From: Alteromonas sp. KUL49
GTDB lineage: Bacteria; Pseudomonadota; Gammaproteobacteria; Enterobacterales; Alteromonadaceae
Reading direction: 5' to 3'
DNA length: 64,000 nt
NCBI RefSeq assembly: GCF_006538345.1
Contig: NZ_BJKL01000007.1
Coordinates: forward strand, 62,001 to 126,000
Each line of letters starts with the position of its first letter. Positions within the stretch are counted from its first letter, which is position 1. The position numbers were made by a program, and so were the translations under genes. The notes beneath the pieces were generated by a model, which worked only from the letters and a program-made list of their open reading frames with translations, made no database searches and was not told where the DNA came from. Shown piece after piece: positions 19,249-29,223 of the stretch.

Positions 19249-19808
19249 ACCGCTTGGGAGTCAGTATTTCTGCGCTTTTCAGTTTAGCGCTATTGATGTA
19301 TCTCCCCACCTTGATGGAGGAAGAAAAAATTGTTGTTCCGCCTCAAGATCCAGACGCACTGAGTCCGAGTTATCGAGCAAAAAATATTACTACCACTCTT
19401 TTTGACCAAGATGGGCAGGTCAATCACGTCGTATTTGCCAAAGAAATGGAACGTTATGATCAACTGGGTTTTGTGTTGTTTCAGGAACCTAACTATACGC
19501 TGTACTCACAAGAGTCTCTAACACCATGGCACGTCTCTGCGTCAGAGGGTACTGTATACAATAATGAGCTGATTCAATTAGAAAATAATGTCATTATTGC
19601 GAACCAAACGAGCGACGACTTTGTCCAAACCATTACTACTGCGTTTTTAGAAATAAACTTAACCAGCAAAGAAATGACATCAGATCAGCCTGTGCAGATT
19701 TTAGGTGAACAGTTTGTCATTAACAGCAATGGATTTAACGCTAATTTACATACTCAAAAATATGAGTTACTTGACCATGTACAAACGATTTATTCCCCTA
19801 GCAACTAG
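19245..19808 (+). CDS. lptC: LPS export protein LptC
   Basis: 187 residues. A single N-terminal membrane helix (about 5-22, LGVSISALFSLALLMYLP) and a periplasmic beta-jellyroll domain with FDQDGQVNHVVFAKEMERYDQ and a C-terminal [21 protein letters not shown]. LptC takes LPS from the LptB2FG extractor and passes it to LptA. It overlaps both kdsC and lptA, so its translation is coupled to theirs. Confidence 0.94.
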   Translation: MNRLGVSISALFSLALLMYLPTLMEEEKIVVPPQDPDALSPSYRAKNITTTLFDQDGQVNHVVFAKEMERYDQLGFVLFQEPNYTLYSQESLTPWHVSASEGTVYNNELIQLENNVIIANQTSDDFVQTITTAFLEINLTSKEMTSDQPVQILGEQFVINSNGFNANLHTQKYELLDHVQTIYSPSN

Positions 19809-20346
19809 TTTGCTTTTGGGGTTAACAAGCCTAACGGTGCAAGGCGCTGACGACGACTTTGCCCTTCCTATTAAAGTTGATGCAAAAACCCAATTTGTCG
19901 ACGGTAAAAACAAAATTTCTTTATTTCGTGACGATGTACTGATCATACAGGGCTCTCTAAAAATCACAGCTGACGAAGTTGAAGTTATTGCTTCGGAAGG
20001 AGAAGGTAGAGAAATCTTTGTCGCTCGCGGTACTCCAGCAAGTTACTCACAAACACTCGAAGATGGGAATCCTGTTTTCGCTAGAGCAAATGAAATCCGT
20101 TACGAAGTATCAGCGCGCACTATATCCCTTTCAGGTAATGCAGAATTGCAGCAAGACACCAGCATGGTGAAAGGTGATGTAATCACCTACGATATGACAA
20201 CAGAACAATTATTGGCCACCAGTAACGAGAATGGTGAAGAAAGCAGCGGTCGCGTTACTACAGTATTTACACCACAAGCGATTAGAGATATTACTCAAGA
20301 CACCGAGCAAGATAAATCTGACAATGAGTCAGAGGACAATAACTAA
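19777..20346 (+). CDS. lptA: LPS-transport periplasmic protein LptA
   Basis: The frame is open from 19705, but the ATG at 19777 ([19 protein letters not shown]) starts exactly at a signal peptide and is preferred; ATG 19762 is a close alternative. About 189 residues: signal peptide 1-23, then an OstA-type beta-jellyroll with IEV-like strands ([39 protein letters not shown]). LptA polymerises into the bridge that carries LPS to LptD. The start overlaps lptC by 32 bases. lptB follows after two bases. Confidence 0.93.
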   Translation: MYKRFIPLATSLLLGLTSLTVQGADDDFALPIKVDAKTQFVDGKNKISLFRDDVLIIQGSLKITADEVEVIASEGEGREIFVARGTPASYSQTLEDGNPVFARANEIRYEVSARTISLSGNAELQQDTSMVKGDVITYDMTTEQLLATSNENGEESSGRVTTVFTPQAIRDITQDTEQDKSDNESEDNN

Positions 20347-20348
20347 TC

Positions 20349-21074
20349 ATGGCAACTCTTAGCGCGCAGCACTTAGCAAAGTCCTACAAATCTCGACAAG
20401 TGGTACTTGACGTAAGTCTTTCTGTTTCTACAGGTCAAATTGTGGGATTACTGGGTCCAAATGGTGCGGGTAAAACGACGACCTTTTACATGATTGTCGG
20501 GTTAGTTCCTTTAGACAAAGGAAAAATTCATATCGACGACCAAGAGCTCACTCATCAACCCATGCACGAAAGAGCTAGACGTGGCATTGGTTATCTGCCC
20601 CAAGAAGCGTCAATCTTCCGAAAGCTAACGGTGTACGACAATATCATGGCGATATTACAAACACGTAATGGTCTTACCAGCGAGGAAAGAGAGCAAGAAG
20701 CTGATGCGTTGCTTGATGAATTTAATATCAACCATATACGTAACAGTACTGGGATGAGCTTATCTGGTGGCGAACGTCGTCGAGTAGAGATTGCTAGGGC
20801 ACTAGCCGCCGACCCGCAGTTTATTTTGCTTGATGAGCCCTTTGCTGGTGTTGACCCAATTTCGGTAAATGATATAAAGAAGATCATTCAACATCTTCGT
20901 GACAGAGGAATAGGAATCCTCATCACAGACCACAATGTCAGAGAAACCCTCGATGTATGTGAAAAAGCCTATATTGTGAGTCGCGGTGAACTTATTGCCC
21001 AAGGAACGGCTGAAGAAGTTTTAAGTAATCAAAAAGTCAGAGATGTATACCTAGGGGAGCAATTCAGGCTATAG
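20349..21074 (+). CDS. lptB: LPS export ABC ATPase LptB
   Basis: 241 residues. Walker [15 protein letters not shown] (about 38-51), Q-loop in [12 protein letters not shown], signature [15 protein letters not shown], Walker [14 protein letters not shown] and the switch His in [11 protein letters not shown]. LptB drives the LptFG permease to pull LPS out of the inner membrane. lptF and lptG are not in this window. It is followed 75 bases later by rpoN, the usual order. Confidence 0.97.
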   Translation: MATLSAQHLAKSYKSRQVVLDVSLSVSTGQIVGLLGPNGAGKTTTFYMIVGLVPLDKGKIHIDDQELTHQPMHERARRGIGYLPQEASIFRKLTVYDNIMAILQTRNGLTSEEREQEADALLDEFNINHIRNSTGMSLSGGERRRVEIARALAADPQFILLDEPFAGVDPISVNDIKKIIQHLRDRGIGILITDHNVRETLDVCEKAYIVSRGELIAQGTAEEVLSNQKVRDVYLGEQFRL

Positions 21075-21149
21075 TTAGTGTAACTGAATTGTCATTTAAG
21101 CATTATCGCGTTTGGCGTATTTACCACAGAACACAGTAATAAGACGTAG

Positions 21150-22631
21150 ATGAAACCATCTTTACAACTAAAGTTCAGTCAGCAACTCACTATGACGCCG
21201 CAGCTGCAGCAAGCTATCAAGCTTCTCCAGTTGTCTACGCTCGATCTGCAACAAGAAATTCAAGAAGCCTTGGACTCCAACCCACTGTTGGAAGTAGAAG
21301 AAGGACTAGATATAGACGCGCCTGAGAAATCAAATCTGGAACGTCAAGAATCAGAAGAAACTCCGTCAGCTACTGCTAGCGATAGTATTGAAGCAGGTGA
21401 TGCGCTCGAAAAGAACGATTTACCTGATGAACTACCCATCGATAGCACCTGGGACGAATATTACTCAGCATCTTCAGCACCTGCACCAGGCCCTTCAAAC
21501 AGTGAAGACGATCAAGTGTTTCAAGGTGAAACTACCGATGATATTCAAGGCCACCTACTGTGGCAGATGCGCTTAACACCGTTTTCAGACACAGATAGAG
21601 CCATTGCCACCGCAATCATTGATTCAATAGATGAATCAGGTTACCTCACGGTACCACTCGACGATATCTTAGAGGCAGTTAATTCCGACGATATGGAAGA
21701 GCCCATAGAAATGGATGAAGTAGAGTGTGTACTAAAACGCATCCAACTATTTGACCCGATTGGGTCTGGCTCTCGCTCGCCTGAAGAGTGTCTCTTGGTT
21801 CAATTGCGTCAATTCTCAGATGACACGCCTTGGCTCGCTGAAGCGAAACAACTACTTGAAAATTATTCGGAACTTTTAAGTAGTAAAGATTATCGAACAC
21901 TTATGAGAAAGAGCAGGTTAAAAGAGGACCAACTACGCGAAGCCATGCGTCTTCTTCAAACCCTCAACCCTCGCCCAGGCAGTTCATTGATCACCAAAGA
22001 ACCCGAGTACGTCATACCTGATGTTTCGGTGACCAAAAAGAATGGACGCTGGGTAGTAGAATTGAACCCTGATAGCTTACCTAAGCTGTCAGTTAATCAG
22101 CAGTATGCAGCGATGAGCCGCGGAGCGCGCAACAGCAGTGACTCTCAGTTTATTCGTTCGCACATGCAAGAAGCAAAATGGTTTATTAAGAGCTTAGAGT
22201 CTCGCAACGACACCCTAATGAAGGTTGCAAATTGCATCGTTCAGCAGCAAATGGGCTTTTTCGAGCATGGGCCGGAAATGATGAAACCTATGGTACTTAA
22301 TGATGTCGCCGAAATGGTTGACATGCATGAGTCCACTATTTCTCGTGTAACAACACAGAAATATATGCACACCCCTCGGGGAATTTTCGAGTTGAAGTAC
22401 TTTTTCTCGAGTCACGTTGCCACTGAATCTGGTGGTGAGTGTTCTTCAACTGCGATACGTGCATTGATTAAAAAGCTTGTTGCGGCAGAAAAGCCGAGCA
22501 AGCCATTAAGTGATAGTAAGATTGCTCAGTTGTTGGCCGACCAAGGTATAAAGGTGGCTCGGCGAACAATAGCAAAGTACCGGGAATCTTTGTCGATTCC
22601 ACCGTCGAACCAACGCAAGAGCCTTATCTAA
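21150..22631 (+). CDS. rpoN: RNA polymerase sigma-54 factor
   Basis: 493 residues. Region I is the Gln/Leu-rich N-terminus ([19 protein letters not shown]), which binds activators; an acidic region II spans about 55-130. The core-binding and DNA-binding domains follow, ending in the RpoN box seen as [11 protein letters not shown] near residue 470, which reads the -24 element. It directs transcription of nitrogen, flagellar and other genes that need enhancer-binding ATPases. It leads the hpf-ptsN-rapZ-ptsO cluster as in E. coli. Confidence 0.97.
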   Translation: MKPSLQLKFSQQLTMTPQLQQAIKLLQLSTLDLQQEIQEALDSNPLLEVEEGLDIDAPEKSNLERQESEETPSATASDSIEAGDALEKNDLPDELPIDSTWDEYYSASSAPAPGPSNSEDDQVFQGETTDDIQGHLLWQMRLTPFSDTDRAIATAIIDSIDESGYLTVPLDDILEAVNSDDMEEPIEMDEVECVLKRIQLFDPIGSGSRSPEECLLVQLRQFSDDTPWLAEAKQLLENYSELLSSKDYRTLMRKSRLKEDQLREAMRLLQTLNPRPGSSLITKEPEYVIPDVSVTKKNGRWVVELNPDSLPKLSVNQQYAAMSRGARNSSDSQFIRSHMQEAKWFIKSLESRNDTLMKVANCIVQQQMGFFEHGPEMMKPMVLNDVAEMVDMHESTISRVTTQKYMHTPRGIFELKYFFSSHVATESGGECSSTAIRALIKKLVAAEKPSKPLSDSKIAQLLADQGIKVARRTIAKYRESLSIPPSNQRKSLI

Positions 22632-22660
22632 CGGGCTTGAATTTATAAGGAAGACGAAAT

Positions 22661-22948
22661 ATGCAAATAAACCTTACTGGTCATCATGTCGAAATCACCG
22701 ACTCTTTGCGTAACTATGTCGATACAAAATTCAGCAAACTCGAACGTCACTTTGATCACATTTCTAATGTGCATGTCATCCTGAACGTAGAAAAGCTTAA
22801 TCAAAAAGCAGAAGCTACCGTACACTTAAGTGGTGCGGAAGTGTTCGCGTCGTCTCAAGACGCTGATATGTATGCTGCGATAGACAGTATGGTCGACAAA
22901 CTCGACCGGCAAGTCATCAAGCATAAGGAAAAACTCAAAAAGCATTAA
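22661..22948 (+). CDS. hpf: Ribosome hibernation promoting factor (short HPF)
   Basis: 95 residues, the short form. The family opening MQINLTGHHVEITDSLRNYV and the segment ATVHLSGAEVFASSQDADMYAAID are intact. Preceded by AAGGAAGA as a good ribosome binding site. HPF binds the decoding centre of idle ribosomes and, with RMF, makes 100S dimers in stationary phase. Seven bases before ptsN. Confidence 0.95.
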   Translation: MQINLTGHHVEITDSLRNYVDTKFSKLERHFDHISNVHVILNVEKLNQKAEATVHLSGAEVFASSQDADMYAAIDSMVDKLDRQVIKHKEKLKKH

Positions 22949-22955
22949 GTCAACC

Positions 22956-23402
22956 ATGGACATAAAAGCCATAGTAAGTTTGAACCGCACAGTTTGTGCG
23001 GTTCAATGCAATAGCAAAAAGAGAATTCTCGAAATCATTAGCGACATTGCAGCAAAGCACAGTGACGCTATTGAACAAAATGCAGTGTTGGAAAGTTTGG
23101 TCGCCAGAGAGCGCATGGGAAGTACGGGGATCGGTAACGGTATCGCACTCCCCCACGGTCGGCTACCAGGACTGGATCAGGTGATAGCTATTATTGTCAC
23201 CACTAACCCTGCGATTAATTTTGATGCCATTGACGACCAGCCAGTCGATATATTTTTTGCCTTGCTCGTTCCTGAAGCGCAAACCGAAGGACACTTGCAA
23301 ACCCTTGCTACAGTGGCAGGCAAGCTCAATGACAAAGATACGGTGAAAGCCATCAGAAAAGCAACCAGCGCTGACGACATCTTAGCTGCGCTATATCAAT
23401 AA
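22956..23402 (+). CDS. ptsN: Nitrogen-PTS enzyme IIA PtsN
   Basis: 148 residues, an EIIA domain of the fructose/mannitol type. The phosphorylated histidine is His67 in GIGNGIALPHGRLPG. It receives phosphate from NPr in the regulatory nitrogen PTS and controls potassium transport and other processes by binding partners. No transport IIB or IIC domain is attached. It lies in the rpoN-hpf-ptsN-rapZ-ptsO cluster. Confidence 0.96.
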   Translation: MDIKAIVSLNRTVCAVQCNSKKRILEIISDIAAKHSDAIEQNAVLESLVARERMGSTGIGNGIALPHGRLPGLDQVIAIIVTTNPAINFDAIDDQPVDIFFALLVPEAQTEGHLQTLATVAGKLNDKDTVKAIRKATSADDILAALYQ

Positions 23403-23420
23403 ATACAAGGGAGAAGACGG

Positions 23421-24265
23421 GTGAAACTGATTATCATCAGTGGTCGGTCAGGTTCAGGAAAGTCAGTAGCACTACGAGCGCTAGAAGACTTAGGATATTA
23501 TTGCGTAGACAACATTCCCGTCAATTTGCTACCAACGCTGACACACACCGTAGTCGACGAATACGATCAAGTCGCGGTGAGCATTGACGTACGGAACCTT
23601 CCCAAAGACCCAGCGGATCTTGTTGAGATACTCGACTATCTCCCATCTTCATGGTCTATGACCATCGTCTATATTGACGCCAGTGACGACGTATTGGTAA
23701 AACGCTTTAGCGAAACTCGTCGCTTACACCCTCTTGCCCGTGAGAACAAATCCTTATCGGAAGCGATTAAAGCGGAATCCGATTTACTCGCGCCCATCGT
23801 TGAGCGATGTGATTTATACCTCGACACAGACAAGCTAACTATACATCAACTCGCTGAGCTCATCCGTGAACGGATCTTGGGTAAGAAAAGCTCTCGCTTG
23901 GTTTTAGTGTTCGAATCATTTGGTTTTAAATACGGTATTCCTAAAGACGCCGATTATGTCTTTGATGCGCGTTTTCTACCCAACCCTCACTGGGAACCGG
24001 ATTTACGCCACCTAACGGGCTTAGATACTCCTTGTGAAGTTTTTCTGGGTGGTCAGCCTGTGGTGACTAAATACATTTGGCAAATCAAAATCTTATCACT
24101 ACTTGGCTTCCTCATTTAGAACGCAACAATAGGAGCTATGTAACTGTTGCTATAGGATGTACTGGCGGACAGCACCGTTCAGTGTTTATTGCTCAATCAC
24201 TCGCAAAGACGTTTGGTGAACTACACCCAGATGTTCAAATTCGCCATCGCGAGTTAAACCAATGA
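23421..24265 (+). pseudogene. rapZ: RapZ, interrupted by an apparent frameshift
   Basis: RapZ is an RNA-binding adapter that steers RNase E to the GlmZ sRNA and so controls GlmS. The N-terminal ATPase-like part begins at 23421 with Walker A GRSGSGKS (about 8-15) and stays in frame to about [12 protein letters not shown], then runs into a stop at 24119. The C-terminal RNA-binding end ([35 protein letters not shown]) continues in another frame to 24265. Adding one A to the AAAA at 24087-24090 rejoins them into a protein of about 281 residues, matching the usual 284. The stop overlaps the ptsO start (ATGA). Sequence error or true lesion cannot be told apart here. Confidence 0.88.
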
Positions 24266-24534
24266 AGATAAGAAGAACCCTGACTATCGTCAACAAATTG
24301 GGTCTGCATGCTCGCGCGGCAACGCAATTAGTACAATTGGCCAATAAATTTGATGCCAACATCATGTTGCTGAAGGGTGATAAGCAAGCTAACGCGAATA
24401 GCGTACTTGGCCTAATGATGTTAGAAAGCCATCAAGGCGAACAAGTTGACGTTGAAGTCGAAGGAGCCGACGCTGAGCAAGCCATTGATGCTATAGAAGC
24501 ACTCATTGAAGGCAAATTCAACGAAGAAGAATAA
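24262..24534 (+). CDS. ptsO: Phosphocarrier protein NPr
   Basis: 90 residues, an HPr fold. The phosphorylated histidine is His16 in [17 protein letters not shown], and the Ser46-type region reads [12 protein letters not shown]. NPr passes phosphate from PtsP to PtsN in the nitrogen PTS. Its start overlaps the rapZ stop by four bases. Confidence 0.95.
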   Translation: MKIRRTLTIVNKLGLHARAATQLVQLANKFDANIMLLKGDKQANANSVLGLMMLESHQGEQVDVEVEGADAEQAIDAIEALIEGKFNEEE

Positions 24535-24646
24535 CCTCGTCACTTGCCAATTAGATGAGATTATTCATACTTTTAGCCATGACAGGCTCTAGGTAAATAC
24601 GCTATCCTAATACCGCTCTCAACTTCCTTTTAGTAAGTAGGTTCTC

Positions 24647-26005
24647 GTGGCAGAAGCCCTCGCTTTCAAATACGCACAACGACAACTCAATACGTTGAAC
24701 GACGCTCTCAACAATGGGCAATTTGTCTCTGCGCGAAAGCTACTACTAGAATTGCCTCCATCTGACGTAGCTCACATTCTAGAGTCGAGCCCTACCCGTA
24801 CTCGTGATGATTTATGGGCACTTATCGATGCTGATTTTCACAGTGACATATTAGAAGAGCTATCTGACGACGTTCGTAACGGTATTATTGCCAAAATGCT
24901 TCCAGCCAAGGTGGTCGACGCCTTGGAAGAGATGGACACAGATGACCTCGCGGAAACTCTTAGCAGTCTGCCTGAGCCGGTGCTGCAAGATATTCTTGAG
25001 TCGATGGACGCACAAGACAGACACAGAGCTGAGCAAGCACTCTCCTATGGTGAAGACACTGCTGGCTTTATAATGAATACCGACACCATTACCTTGCGTC
25101 CCGACGTCAGTATTGATGTTGTTTTGCGGTATCTCAGACTCAAAGGCGAACTTCCGGAAAATACAGACACCTTTTATGTGGTAAATCGCACCGATAATTT
25201 GGTGGGTATCGTGCCTGTCTCTCGTCTCCTTACATCAGATCCTGAATCCTCAGTGTCGGATATCATGGATGAGGAATCTGAAGCTATTCCTGTAGTCATG
25301 AACAACACAGAGGTTGCTAGCCTATTTGAACGTTACAACTGGTTATCCGCCCCCGTAGTTGATGCGAATCATCGATTAGTCGGCCGGATTACCATTGATG
25401 ATGTGGTTGACATCATTCGTGAAGACGCAGAGCACTCGATGATGAGTATGGCCGGTTTGGAAGATGACGAAGATACCTTTGCTCCCGTGTTGCAAAGTAC
25501 TAAACGTCGTTCTGTATGGCTCGCAGTCAATCTGGTCACAGCGTTAATGGCAGCCATGGTCAGTGACCTCTTCGAAGCGACACTGAGCCAACTTGCGGTA
25601 TTGGCCATCCTCAATACCATAGTCCCAAGTATGGGCGGCGTTGCTGGTAACCAAACTTTAACGTTAGTTATTCGTGGTATGGCACTAGGCCATGTTAACG
25701 CAAGCAACTCTCGGTGGTTGATCAGTAAAGAATTGGCTATCGGTTTCTTAAATGGCGCAATATGGGCTGTACTCATTGCTTCTGTTATCGGTGTCTGGAA
25801 ACAGGATTATATGCTGGGCGTTATCATTGCTTTCGCAATGATGATTAACCTTATTGCAGCAGCGCTTGCTGGCGCCACGTTACCCATCATCATGAAACGC
25901 CTTAAAATCGACCCTGCGCTTGCAGGAAGCGTTATTCTTACCACCATTACAGATGTGGTGGGAATATTCGCTTTCTTAGGTACAGCGACACTATTCTTGG
26001 TATAA
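24647..26005 (+). CDS. mgtE: Magnesium transporter MgtE
   Basis: 452 residues from GTG 24647. Cytosolic MgtE N domain (about 30-130, DVAHILESSP, LEEMDTDDLAETLSSLP), two CBS domains (about 135-260), a plug helix, and five membrane helices (about 285-450) with the pore motif NTIVPSMGGVAGNQTLTLVIRG. It is a dimeric Mg2+ channel gated by cytosolic Mg2+ on its N and CBS domains. A strong terminator follows. No Mg2+ riboswitch could be recognised in the 112 bases upstream. Confidence 0.95.
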   Translation: MAEALAFKYAQRQLNTLNDALNNGQFVSARKLLLELPPSDVAHILESSPTRTRDDLWALIDADFHSDILEELSDDVRNGIIAKMLPAKVVDALEEMDTDDLAETLSSLPEPVLQDILESMDAQDRHRAEQALSYGEDTAGFIMNTDTITLRPDVSIDVVLRYLRLKGELPENTDTFYVVNRTDNLVGIVPVSRLLTSDPESSVSDIMDEESEAIPVVMNNTEVASLFERYNWLSAPVVDANHRLVGRITIDDVVDIIREDAEHSMMSMAGLEDDEDTFAPVLQSTKRRSVWLAVNLVTALMAAMVSDLFEATLSQLAVLAILNTIVPSMGGVAGNQTLTLVIRGMALGHVNASNSRWLISKELAIGFLNGAIWAVLIASVIGVWKQDYMLGVIIAFAMMINLIAAALAGATLPIIMKRLKIDPALAGSVILTTITDVVGIFAFLGTATLFLV

Positions 26006-26017
26006 GACGAGCATTAA

Positions 26018-26050
26018 AAAAGCCGATGGGTTTCCCTATCGGCTTTTGAA
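26018..26050. terminator. Bidirectional terminator between mgtE and sspB
   Basis: AAAAGCCGATGGG (26018-26030) pairs with CCC-ATCGGCTTTT (26034-26047) with one bulged T. A and T runs on both sides allow it to serve the two convergent genes. Confidence 0.9.
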
Positions 26051-26067
26051 AAACTTGATAATGGAGA

Positions 26068-26481
26068 TTACTTAATTACCTTTAGTGAAGGTTTTCCACG
26101 TTTCGGTGGTACTGGAGCTTCTTCAACCGGCTCTTTTGTACCCTCAGGATTCGTTTTCTCAAACTCTTCTTCAGTAGCGAACACTGTTCCAGCACCATTT
26201 TCTCGCGCATAGATAGCCATTACAGCATCGCACGGCATGCTCAACCTTCTCGGTTGGCCACCAAAGCGCGCTTGAAAGGAGATCCCTTCAATATCCAGCA
26301 TAAAGTTAACGCATGCACCAGGCGAGATGTTAAGTACAATTTGACCGTCCTTAACAAACTCTTGGGGTACATCTACGTTCGGATTAGTCGCATTCACAAC
26401 AATGTAAGGCGTCAGATTGTTGTCTACTATCCATTCATAAAAAGCGCGCAGCAAATAGGGCTGGTTTGACGTCATACCCAT
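26068..26481 (-). CDS. sspB: ClpXP protease specificity-enhancing factor SspB
   Basis: The frame is open far upstream into sspA, but homologues start at MGMTSNQPYLLRAFYEW. The ATG at 26481 overlaps the sspA stop, giving 137 residues (ATG 26475 is an alternative). The substrate-binding core includes PYIVVNATNPNVDVPQEFV, GQIVLNISPGA and the IYARENGAGTVF strand. The tail ends with a basic motif (RGKPSLKVIK) that in E. coli docks to ClpX. SspB delivers ssrA-tagged proteins to ClpXP. Confidence 0.94.
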   Translation of the reverse strand: MGMTSNQPYLLRAFYEWIVDNNLTPYIVVNATNPNVDVPQEFVKDGQIVLNISPGACVNFMLDIEGISFQARFGGQPRRLSMPCDAVMAIYARENGAGTVFATEEEFEKTNPEGTKEPVEEAPVPPKRGKPSLKVIK

Positions 26482-27113
26482 TACAACGGATTGTGGATTT
26501 CGCGTTCTTGGTCTGTCAAAGACGCTTTGAATGAAGCGCGAGAGAAAATGCGGTTCATGTAAGCATTGATCTCTTTGCTTCCGGCACCATTCAATTCGAT
26601 ACCCAACGCAGGTAGACGCCACAACAGCGGAGCTAGGTAGCAATCAACTAGGCTGAACTCTTCGCTCATGAAATACGGCATCTCACCGAATACCGGAGCT
26701 AGCGCTAACAAAGCTTCACGTAGTTCATTACGCGCGGCTTCAACGTCACCTTCACCACGGAAAATACGCGCCGCAAGTGAATACCAATCTTGCTCTATAC
26801 GGTGCATCATCAAGCGGCTTTGGCCACGAGATACAGGGTATACAGGCATAAGAGGAGGATGAGGAAAACGCTCATCAAGGTATTCCATGATTATGTGCGA
26901 GGTATAAAGCACCAATTCACGGTCGACCAGAGTAGGAACCGTACCGTAAGGGTTTAAATCAAGCAGATCTTCAGGCAAGTTGCTGGGATCTGTGTAGCTG
27001 ATTTCAACACCTACACCTTTTTCTGCCAACACAATACGTACCTGATGGCTATAAATATCAATTGTGTCAGAGAACAACGCCATGATAGAACGTTTATTCG
27101 CGGCTACGGCCAT
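26481..27113 (-). CDS. sspA: Stringent starvation protein A
   Basis: 210 residues, a glutathione-transferase fold without an obvious catalytic Ser/Cys. Conserved features are VRIVLAEKGVGVEISYTDP, the LNPYGTVPTLVDREL segment and the C-terminal helical domain. A strong GGAGG precedes the ATG at 27113. SspA binds RNA polymerase and helps acid and starvation responses. It is cotranscribed with sspB and lies behind the bc1 operon, a common gammaproteobacterial order. Confidence 0.95.
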   Translation of the reverse strand: MAVAANKRSIMALFSDTIDIYSHQVRIVLAEKGVGVEISYTDPSNLPEDLLDLNPYGTVPTLVDRELVLYTSHIIMEYLDERFPHPPLMPVYPVSRGQSRLMMHRIEQDWYSLAARIFRGEGDVEAARNELREALLALAPVFGEMPYFMSEEFSLVDCYLAPLLWRLPALGIELNGAGSKEINAYMNRIFSRASFKASLTDQEREIHNPL

Positions 27114-27173
27114 TCAATTTCCTCCGTCGAGAAATAACAAAAAACCCATATCACATGGGCAACTTACAAATAT

Positions 27174-27203
27174 CAAAAAAGGGGGCGAGACGCCCCCTTT
27201 GCT
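27174..27203 (-). terminator. Terminator of the petABC operon
   Basis: On the minus strand GGGGGCG, loop TCT, CGCCCCC forms a GC-rich hairpin (27181-27197) followed by a run of seven T. It separates petC from sspA. Confidence 0.92.
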
Positions 27204-27225
27204 ATTATACATAAAACTTGAAGTA

Positions 27226-27960
27226 TTAGTGTACTTCTCGCCAGTATTCTTTCTTCAATAAGTAAACAAAGACGAACAATACTAGGATAAAGGCTAACAC
27301 CCACTTACCAATCTTGTGAGACTCAAGTTTCGAAGGCTCGCCTGTGTACTCAAGGAAGTTCACAATGTCGGCAATAGCTTGATCGTATTCAGCTTCGCTC
27401 ATTGAACCACTGCCGTCAGCTTTAAGGCCAATGCCTCGCTTAACCATCTCACCGTCGACCATCACCTCTTCATACGCTTCATGAGGAACACCTTGCAGTG
27501 ATTGCAATACGTGAGGCATACCCACATCAGGGAATACTTTGTTGTTCACACCAAATGGACGGCTATCGTCAGCGTAGAAGGTACGAAGATACGTATAAAT
27601 CCAATCCTCGCCACGTACACGAGCAACCAAGGTCAAATCTGGTGGAGCAGCACCAAACCAGGTCGCAGCCGATTCTTCAGGCATCGCACGAGTAATATAG
27701 TCAGACACTTTCTCGCCAGTGAACTGAAGATACTCTTGACCAATGTCGTCTGGAATACCCAAGTCTTGGAAAGAACGCTGGTAGCGCTGGTACTGCATTG
27801 AGTGGCAACCCAAGCAGTAGTTCATGAACAACTGCGCTCCGCGCTGAAGTGACGCTTTATCAGTCAAGTCAATAGGCGCTTTGTCTAAGGGGTAGCCGCT
27901 ACCTGCAGCCATAGCTACGCCAGGCACGAAGAAGGCTAAGAAAAACATCAATTTTTTCAT
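27226..27960 (-). CDS. petC: Cytochrome c1 of the bc1 complex
   Basis: 244 residues. Signal peptide (1-18), the c-type haem site CLGCH at about residue 49-53, a distal region with a Met ligand, and a C-terminal membrane helix (about 222-238) ending KKEYWREVH. It accepts electrons from the Rieske protein and passes them to soluble cytochromes in the respiratory chain. Overlaps the petB stop by four bases. Confidence 0.96.
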   Translation of the reverse strand: MKKLMFFLAFFVPGVAMAAGSGYPLDKAPIDLTDKASLQRGAQLFMNYCLGCHSMQYQRYQRSFQDLGIPDDIGQEYLQFTGEKVSDYITRAMPEESAATWFGAAPPDLTLVARVRGEDWIYTYLRTFYADDSRPFGVNNKVFPDVGMPHVLQSLQGVPHEAYEEVMVDGEMVKRGIGLKADGSGSMSEAEYDQAIADIVNFLEYTGEPSKLESHKIGKWVLAFILVLFVFVYLLKKEYWREVH

Positions 27961-29222
27961 TTAGAGATCCTCGCTGGTACAGGCTTGGTATTTTCGTTTT
28001 TGCTGTAAATAAATAGCGCGATGAAGAAACCGAAGTACATCACAGTCGCAATTTGAGACGCAATGATTTTCCAGTTTTCTTGAGGTGTACCACCAAGGTA
28101 TCCCAAGAATACAAACACGATAGCAAAAACAATCAAGTTTACTTTGTGTAAACCACAGCGATAACGCCATGACTTAACTTTACCTCGATCTAACCAAGGC
28201 AATGCGAACAAGGCTGCAATGGCACCGAACATAGCAAGAACACCGAACAACTTGTCAGGTACCGCTTTCAAAATGGCATAGAACGGCGTGAAGTACCAAA
28301 CAGGGAAGATGTGCTCTGGCGTTTTCAGCGGGTTAGCAATCTCGAAGTTTGGATGTTCAAGGAACTTACCACCCATTTCAGGTGCAAAGAACAGCACGTA
28401 AGTAAACAAGCCAAGGAAGATACAGAAAGCTACCAAGTCTTTTAATACGATGTGCGGGAAGAAAGGTAATACATCATCCGCAATATCGTACTTACTTGTG
28501 TAGTACTCGTGAATCTCGTATTTAGTCTTTTCAGACTCAGGTAGTGAGCCTTTTTTGTGTTTGATGGCAATACCATCTGGGTTATTCGAACCAACTTCAT
28601 GTAGCGCGATGATGTGCAGGAACACAAGAATAACGATTACCAATGGCAGTGCTATAACATGCAGTGCAAAGAAGCGGTTAAGCGTTGCTCCAGAGATTAC
28701 GTAGTCACCTTGAATCCAAATAACAAGGTCTGGACCAATAACAGGAATTGCACCAAACAGAGATACGATAACCTGTGCACCCCAGTAAGACATTTGTCCC
28801 CAAGGAAGCACGTATCCCATGAAGGCTTCAGCCATTAGTGCAAGGTAAATAAGCATACCAAACACCCACAGAAGCTCACGAGGTTTTTGGTAAGAGCCGT
28901 ATATCATGCCGCGGAACATATGCATGTAAACCACAATAAAGAACGCCGATGCGCCCGTACTGTGCATGTAGCGAATAATCCAACCGTAGTCGATTTCACG
29001 CATGATGTATTCAACAGACGCAAACGCACCTTCTGCTGACGGCACGAAATTCATGGTTAGCCAGATACCAGTAACAATCTGGTTAACTAATACGATAGTG
29101 GCCAAGAAACCAAAGACATACCAGAAGTTCATGTTCTTTGGTGCTGGATATTGAATGGCGTGCATATTAGCAACGCGCATCAATGGAATACGTTCTTCAA
29201 TCCAAGCTAGGAAACCATTCAT
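27957..29222 (-). CDS. petB: Cytochrome b of the bc1 complex
   Basis: The frame extends to 29291 inside the Rieske gene, but the ATG at 29222 (MNGFLAWIEERIPLM) is the family start, giving 421 residues. Eight membrane helices with haem-ligand histidines in helices II and IV (IRYMHSTGAS, HMFRG, FALHVIALPL, FLHIIALHEVG), and the Qo-site PEW-type motif appears as IFPVWYFTP. It catalyses ubiquinol oxidation with proton release. Confidence 0.96.
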   Translation of the reverse strand: MNGFLAWIEERIPLMRVANMHAIQYPAPKNMNFWYVFGFLATIVLVNQIVTGIWLTMNFVPSAEGAFASVEYIMREIDYGWIIRYMHSTGASAFFIVVYMHMFRGMIYGSYQKPRELLWVFGMLIYLALMAEAFMGYVLPWGQMSYWGAQVIVSLFGAIPVIGPDLVIWIQGDYVISGATLNRFFALHVIALPLVIVILVFLHIIALHEVGSNNPDGIAIKHKKGSLPESEKTKYEIHEYYTSKYDIADDVLPFFPHIVLKDLVAFCIFLGLFTYVLFFAPEMGGKFLEHPNFEIANPLKTPEHIFPVWYFTPFYAILKAVPDKLFGVLAMFGAIAALFALPWLDRGKVKSWRYRCGLHKVNLIVFAIVFVFLGYLGGTPQENWKIIASQIATVMYFGFFIALFIYSKNENTKPVPARISK

Positions 29223-29223
29223 A

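Noticed and set aside
24077..24265. A separate small gene between rapZ and ptsO
   Set aside because: Its sequence is the conserved RapZ C-terminus, so it is the second part of a frameshifted rapZ.
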